Source: Oxyruncus cristatus | Taxonomy: Eukaryota > Chordata > Aves > Passeriformes > Cotingidae | NCBI GenBank assembly: GCA_013399855.1 | Contig: VXAY01002204.1 | Span: forward strand, 496,001 to 560,000 | Length of the DNA: 64,000 bases | Direction: 5' to 3' | Shown: positions 61,257 through 64,000 of the stretch, piece by piece | How the letters are laid out: each line of letters opens with the position of its first letter | How positions within the stretch are numbered: the first letter of the stretch is position 1 | Translations under genes and position numbers: made by a program | Notes under the pieces: generated by a model | Database searches by the model: none | The model's input: only the letters and a program-made list of their open reading frames with translations | Told to the model about the DNA's origin: nothing

Positions 61257-63714
61257 TTATCCATAATTTTTCAAAATTTATTTTGAATAAAAATGGGCCA
61301 CCTTTTTGAATTTTTTAGGAGCAACAAAGAAGAACAAAGTTTTTTCCTGAGAGCATTCACTTTCCTTCCTCCCATTCGGCCACAAAATATTTTAAAAGTA
61401 TAACAAACCTATCTTGAAATCTGTACAGAATCAGTCAGTGCCTTTATTGAAGATGTTGCCATTGTGCATTTGATGAAAATCTTCACTACTATTTCAAATA
61501 CTGTGAAGAACAACCCAGTTTTCAAAAAAAATATTTCTATGTCTAGTCTTACAGATTTTTGCTTTTGGGGAGGCATTTTTTATCCACACAGCATTAACGT
61601 GACCTACTGATGAGATATTATCACATAAAGAAGTTGCACCAAATATTTGGAATTACAGACAGAATTACAGGATTATTGTTACAATATTGGAGAAGCAGCA
61701 TGAAGAGATATTTAACATTTTAAACTTTTAAGTCCTTTCTGGTGATGTTCAGCACAATGGTAGGAAGCCATATCATGAGCCAGAAGGCAAATAACATCCA
61801 GCTGAGGACTAACAGAGGTTTTTACCTTTTACAAACAAGCAACAACCACATCAACAAAAAACAATCTTTGTTGTTGAACAATCTTTGTTGTAGAAACTAA
61901 AGAATAAGATTTCATGAAAAACTGATTTGGAAAAATCCTGTCTCAGACTAACTAAACACAACTGTGATATTTAACAGATGTATCGTCACATTAGCTTAAA
62001 TTCAAATAGTTTTATTATTCTTACTACTTATGCAAGTATTTCTTTTCATTTTTACTATGAATTTTCACAATTTAAGAAAACTTAAAAAAATCTTGTTTTC
62101 TTGAGGCCAGTCAACTTTCAGGGCTTGTTTCAGAACTATTGCATCACCACCAAATCTATATTTGTATCTAGAGTTTTCTTCACTAAATCAGTTGTGGAGG
62201 TGGAACTACACAACTAAATCTGGCTCTGCAGTTTATCTCAGAAACCTCCCCATGATCTCAGTAGCTACTTAACACCTTAATCTGCTATTTTTTCAGGTTT
62301 AGATGTGCAAAATCCCCAGGTGTCTGAACGGTTTACTTTATACGTGCACACAAGCTCCCTTGACCACTTTAGACAAAAAAAACTTTGTAAACCCTGTCCA
62401 AATCCTATAGATATTTTTCTCTGCCATCATTTTAACTCTGTCTAAATGTCTGTAACCCTTGTCCAACCCTTGCAGGTAAAAGACAATGCAAACAAAGATA
62501 CAAGAGAGATGGAGATAAGGCAAGTCTGTTTTTTTAATAAAAATTGCATACATTAAGTTAAAGCATATATGAAGCTAAACGGGGATGAATAGGTAGGTAC
62601 CAACATCAGTGGATTTTATAGGGAAGAGAGAGATTAAATGGAACAAATAAGATAGATTGCTAAAATCTAGTTAAACATCTTTATTCAGAAAGGCCAGGTT
62701 GTTAGCAAGAGGGAATGGAAGGGCTGTGGGAGCACACGGGGAAAGTCAGGAGGGAGGTTTAGCTATTAAGCTTTCATGTTGGGCCCAACCAGCTCTTGGC
62801 AAGTATGAGGCTAAAAGGCCATAAGATACAAAATCTTTTTATTTGTGAGTCAGTTTCCTTGCACTTGCCATGGAGACTTGCAATCTTCTTTGGAAGAAGC
62901 TGATCCCAAAAGATATTCCCAGTGTAGATAGTTTCCCTGGCGTATCTATGAATGTTCTTATCAATGTGGCCTCCAACTCTTCTAGATTCTTTCCGCTTGC
63001 TCTTCCCATCACATTTAGCTATTTATTAATCTCCGAATTCTAAAGGAATGCACAAATGGTTCTGGAGAATATAGAACATAATTTACAACCTTCCTTACCA
63101 ATATGAAAATCTGTATGATTTTCCCTTTGCAAGCAGGACTTCAAGCTACATGCAGTTGACAGTACCTAAAGGTAAACATACATCTGGTACTCACCACAGG
63201 CTACTGGGAATTTCTTATTGCTTTCTGTTCTCAGTGTTTCCCAGAACAATGCCTTGTGAGTGTCATGCTACACTGGAGTTGGTGGAAGCAGAGACCAGCT
63301 GTGGACTCAGAGCCCTTCTGCAAGATGCAATAGGAGAATTTCAAGACAAAACAATATTTTGTTCAGGAGTAAGAGAAAGAGGTGTTCATAGGTGAACATG
63401 GATGAGACCTGCAGTGAGCAAGCAGTAATGAGCATCCTGCATGCCTAAGGCTTCCCAGCCGTCCATGACAAGCCAAACATATACTGTGCATGACTATCTG
63501 GCCTGGGAATATTGTTCTCCAAATACAAGGAAAAGGGTGAAAAGAGAGACTTGATTAAATGAGCTTTAAATGATCAATTTATGAAACTCACAATTAAGAC
63601 ATTTTCAAGTCCTCATATATCCCATTTTTAACTTTCCTCAGGTAATCTGTCTAATATACAACATAAAAGACAAATGCTAGGTGTGTTACTCTCTCTGCTT
63701 TTTTTTCTATGAAG
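61257..63714. other. AT-rich stretch, no gene seen
   Basis: No exon or repeat family recognised. A 15-mer duplication (AACAATCTTTGTTGT twice) occurs at about 61860-61891. Confidence 0.55.
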
Positions 63715-64000
63715 GAATCATAGAATCATAGAATCAGAAGGATTGGAAAGGACCTCTGAGATCATCAAGTCCAACCCTTGATCCAACACCACCGCAGTTA
63801 CTAGACTATGGAACTAAGTGCTACGTCCAACCTCATCTTAAAAACCTCCAGGGATGGAGAATCCAGCACTTCCCTGGGCAGCCCATTCCAATGGTTGATT
63901 ACTCTCTCTGTAAAGAATTTCTTTCTAATGTCTGACCTAAACCTCCCCTGGCACAGCTTAAGGCCATGCCCTCTTGTCTTACTGCTGGTTCCTGGGAGAA
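63715..64000 (-). mobile_element. CR1 LINE 3' end, cut by window edge
   Basis: Minus-strand CR1 starting with AATCATAGAATCATAGAATC, the reverse complement of the terminal octamers. It continues through AGGACCTCTGAGATCATCAA, CCTCCAGGGATGGAGAATCC and GTAAAGAATTTCTTTCTAAT to the window end, so its 5' extent is unknown. Aligned by eye to 40517-40797 it shows about a dozen substitutions and one indel over roughly 280 bases, so both belong to the same young subfamily. It keeps the Trp codon (TGG) that is a stop in the 40-kb copy. Confidence 0.96.

Noticed and set aside
59739..61262. Target-site duplication TTATCC for the 60-kb LTR
   Set aside because: TTATCC occurs after 61256 and at 59739-59744, but the left copy is not followed by a TG terminus and lies too far out, so chance is likelier.
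60317..61286. Open frames of 159-272 codons on both strands across the N run
   Set aside because: They exist only because N codons are read as X. The flanks are LTR sequence with no coding signal.
1..64000. CRISPR array, operon structure, bacterial promoters or ribosome binding sites
   Set aside because: The LINE and LTR content shows vertebrate DNA; no regularly spaced identical repeats of CRISPR type occur.
1..64000. tRNA, rRNA or snRNA genes
   Set aside because: I saw no A-box/B-box pairs or conserved RNA cores on either strand, but a covariance-model search would be needed to exclude them.

Overview
This window looks like intergenic or intronic DNA of a bird. It is AT-rich throughout and I could not recognise a single host protein-coding exon, tRNA or rRNA. 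Nearly every interpretable segment is a retroelement: thirteen CR1 non-LTR retrotransposon fragments, one of them a rearranged mosaic, and three endogenous-retrovirus LTRs with no viral genes attached. CR1 copies ending in ATTCTATG-type octamers, the small number of other repeats and the LTR types point to a bird. The young CR1 subfamily at 40 kb and 63.7 kb reminds me of non-galliform birds, but I cannot name the species.

Layout from left to right. 1-215: CR1 reverse-transcriptase (RT) remnant, minus strand, cut by the window edge. 3.2-3.96 kb: CR1 3' part, minus. 6.6-6.8 kb: very old CR1 RT remnant, minus, recognisable only by protein motif. 13.3-13.55 kb: CR1 3' end, plus. 18.35-18.53 kb: old CR1 RT catalytic-motif remnant, plus. 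21.42-21.93 kb: solo ERV LTR, plus. 24.4-25.9 kb: unclassified C/G-rich segment, the least explained part of the window. 31.34-32.06 kb: solo ERV LTR, minus. 34.4-36.64 kb: cluster of CR1 pieces on both strands, including one with domains in the wrong order and one tail-to-tail junction. 39.54-40.80 kb: the longest and youngest CR1, with RT coding sequence broken by two frameshifts and a nonsense codon. 47.4-47.8 kb: CR1 3' end, plus. 52.9-53.2 kb: CR1 3' end, minus. 59.95-61.26 kb: third ERV LTR, minus, with an internal degenerate tandem array interrupted by a 350-base run of N. 63.7-64.0 kb: CR1 3' end, minus, a close relative of the 40-kb copy in inverted orientation.

No genes here work together in a pathway. 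The functional content I can support is limited to relic RT motifs and relic LTR promoter and polyadenylation signals. The remaining sequence (roughly 85-90%) is unique-looking AT-rich DNA with simple repeats, some short duplications and a few palindromes or hairpins. Open reading frames in it are short and look like chance. I did not find a convincing undescribed biological system; the best leads are the 24.4-25.9 kb segment, the out-of-order CR1 mosaic at 35.2-35.45 kb, and the long transcribed tandem array implied inside the LTR at 60-61 kb.
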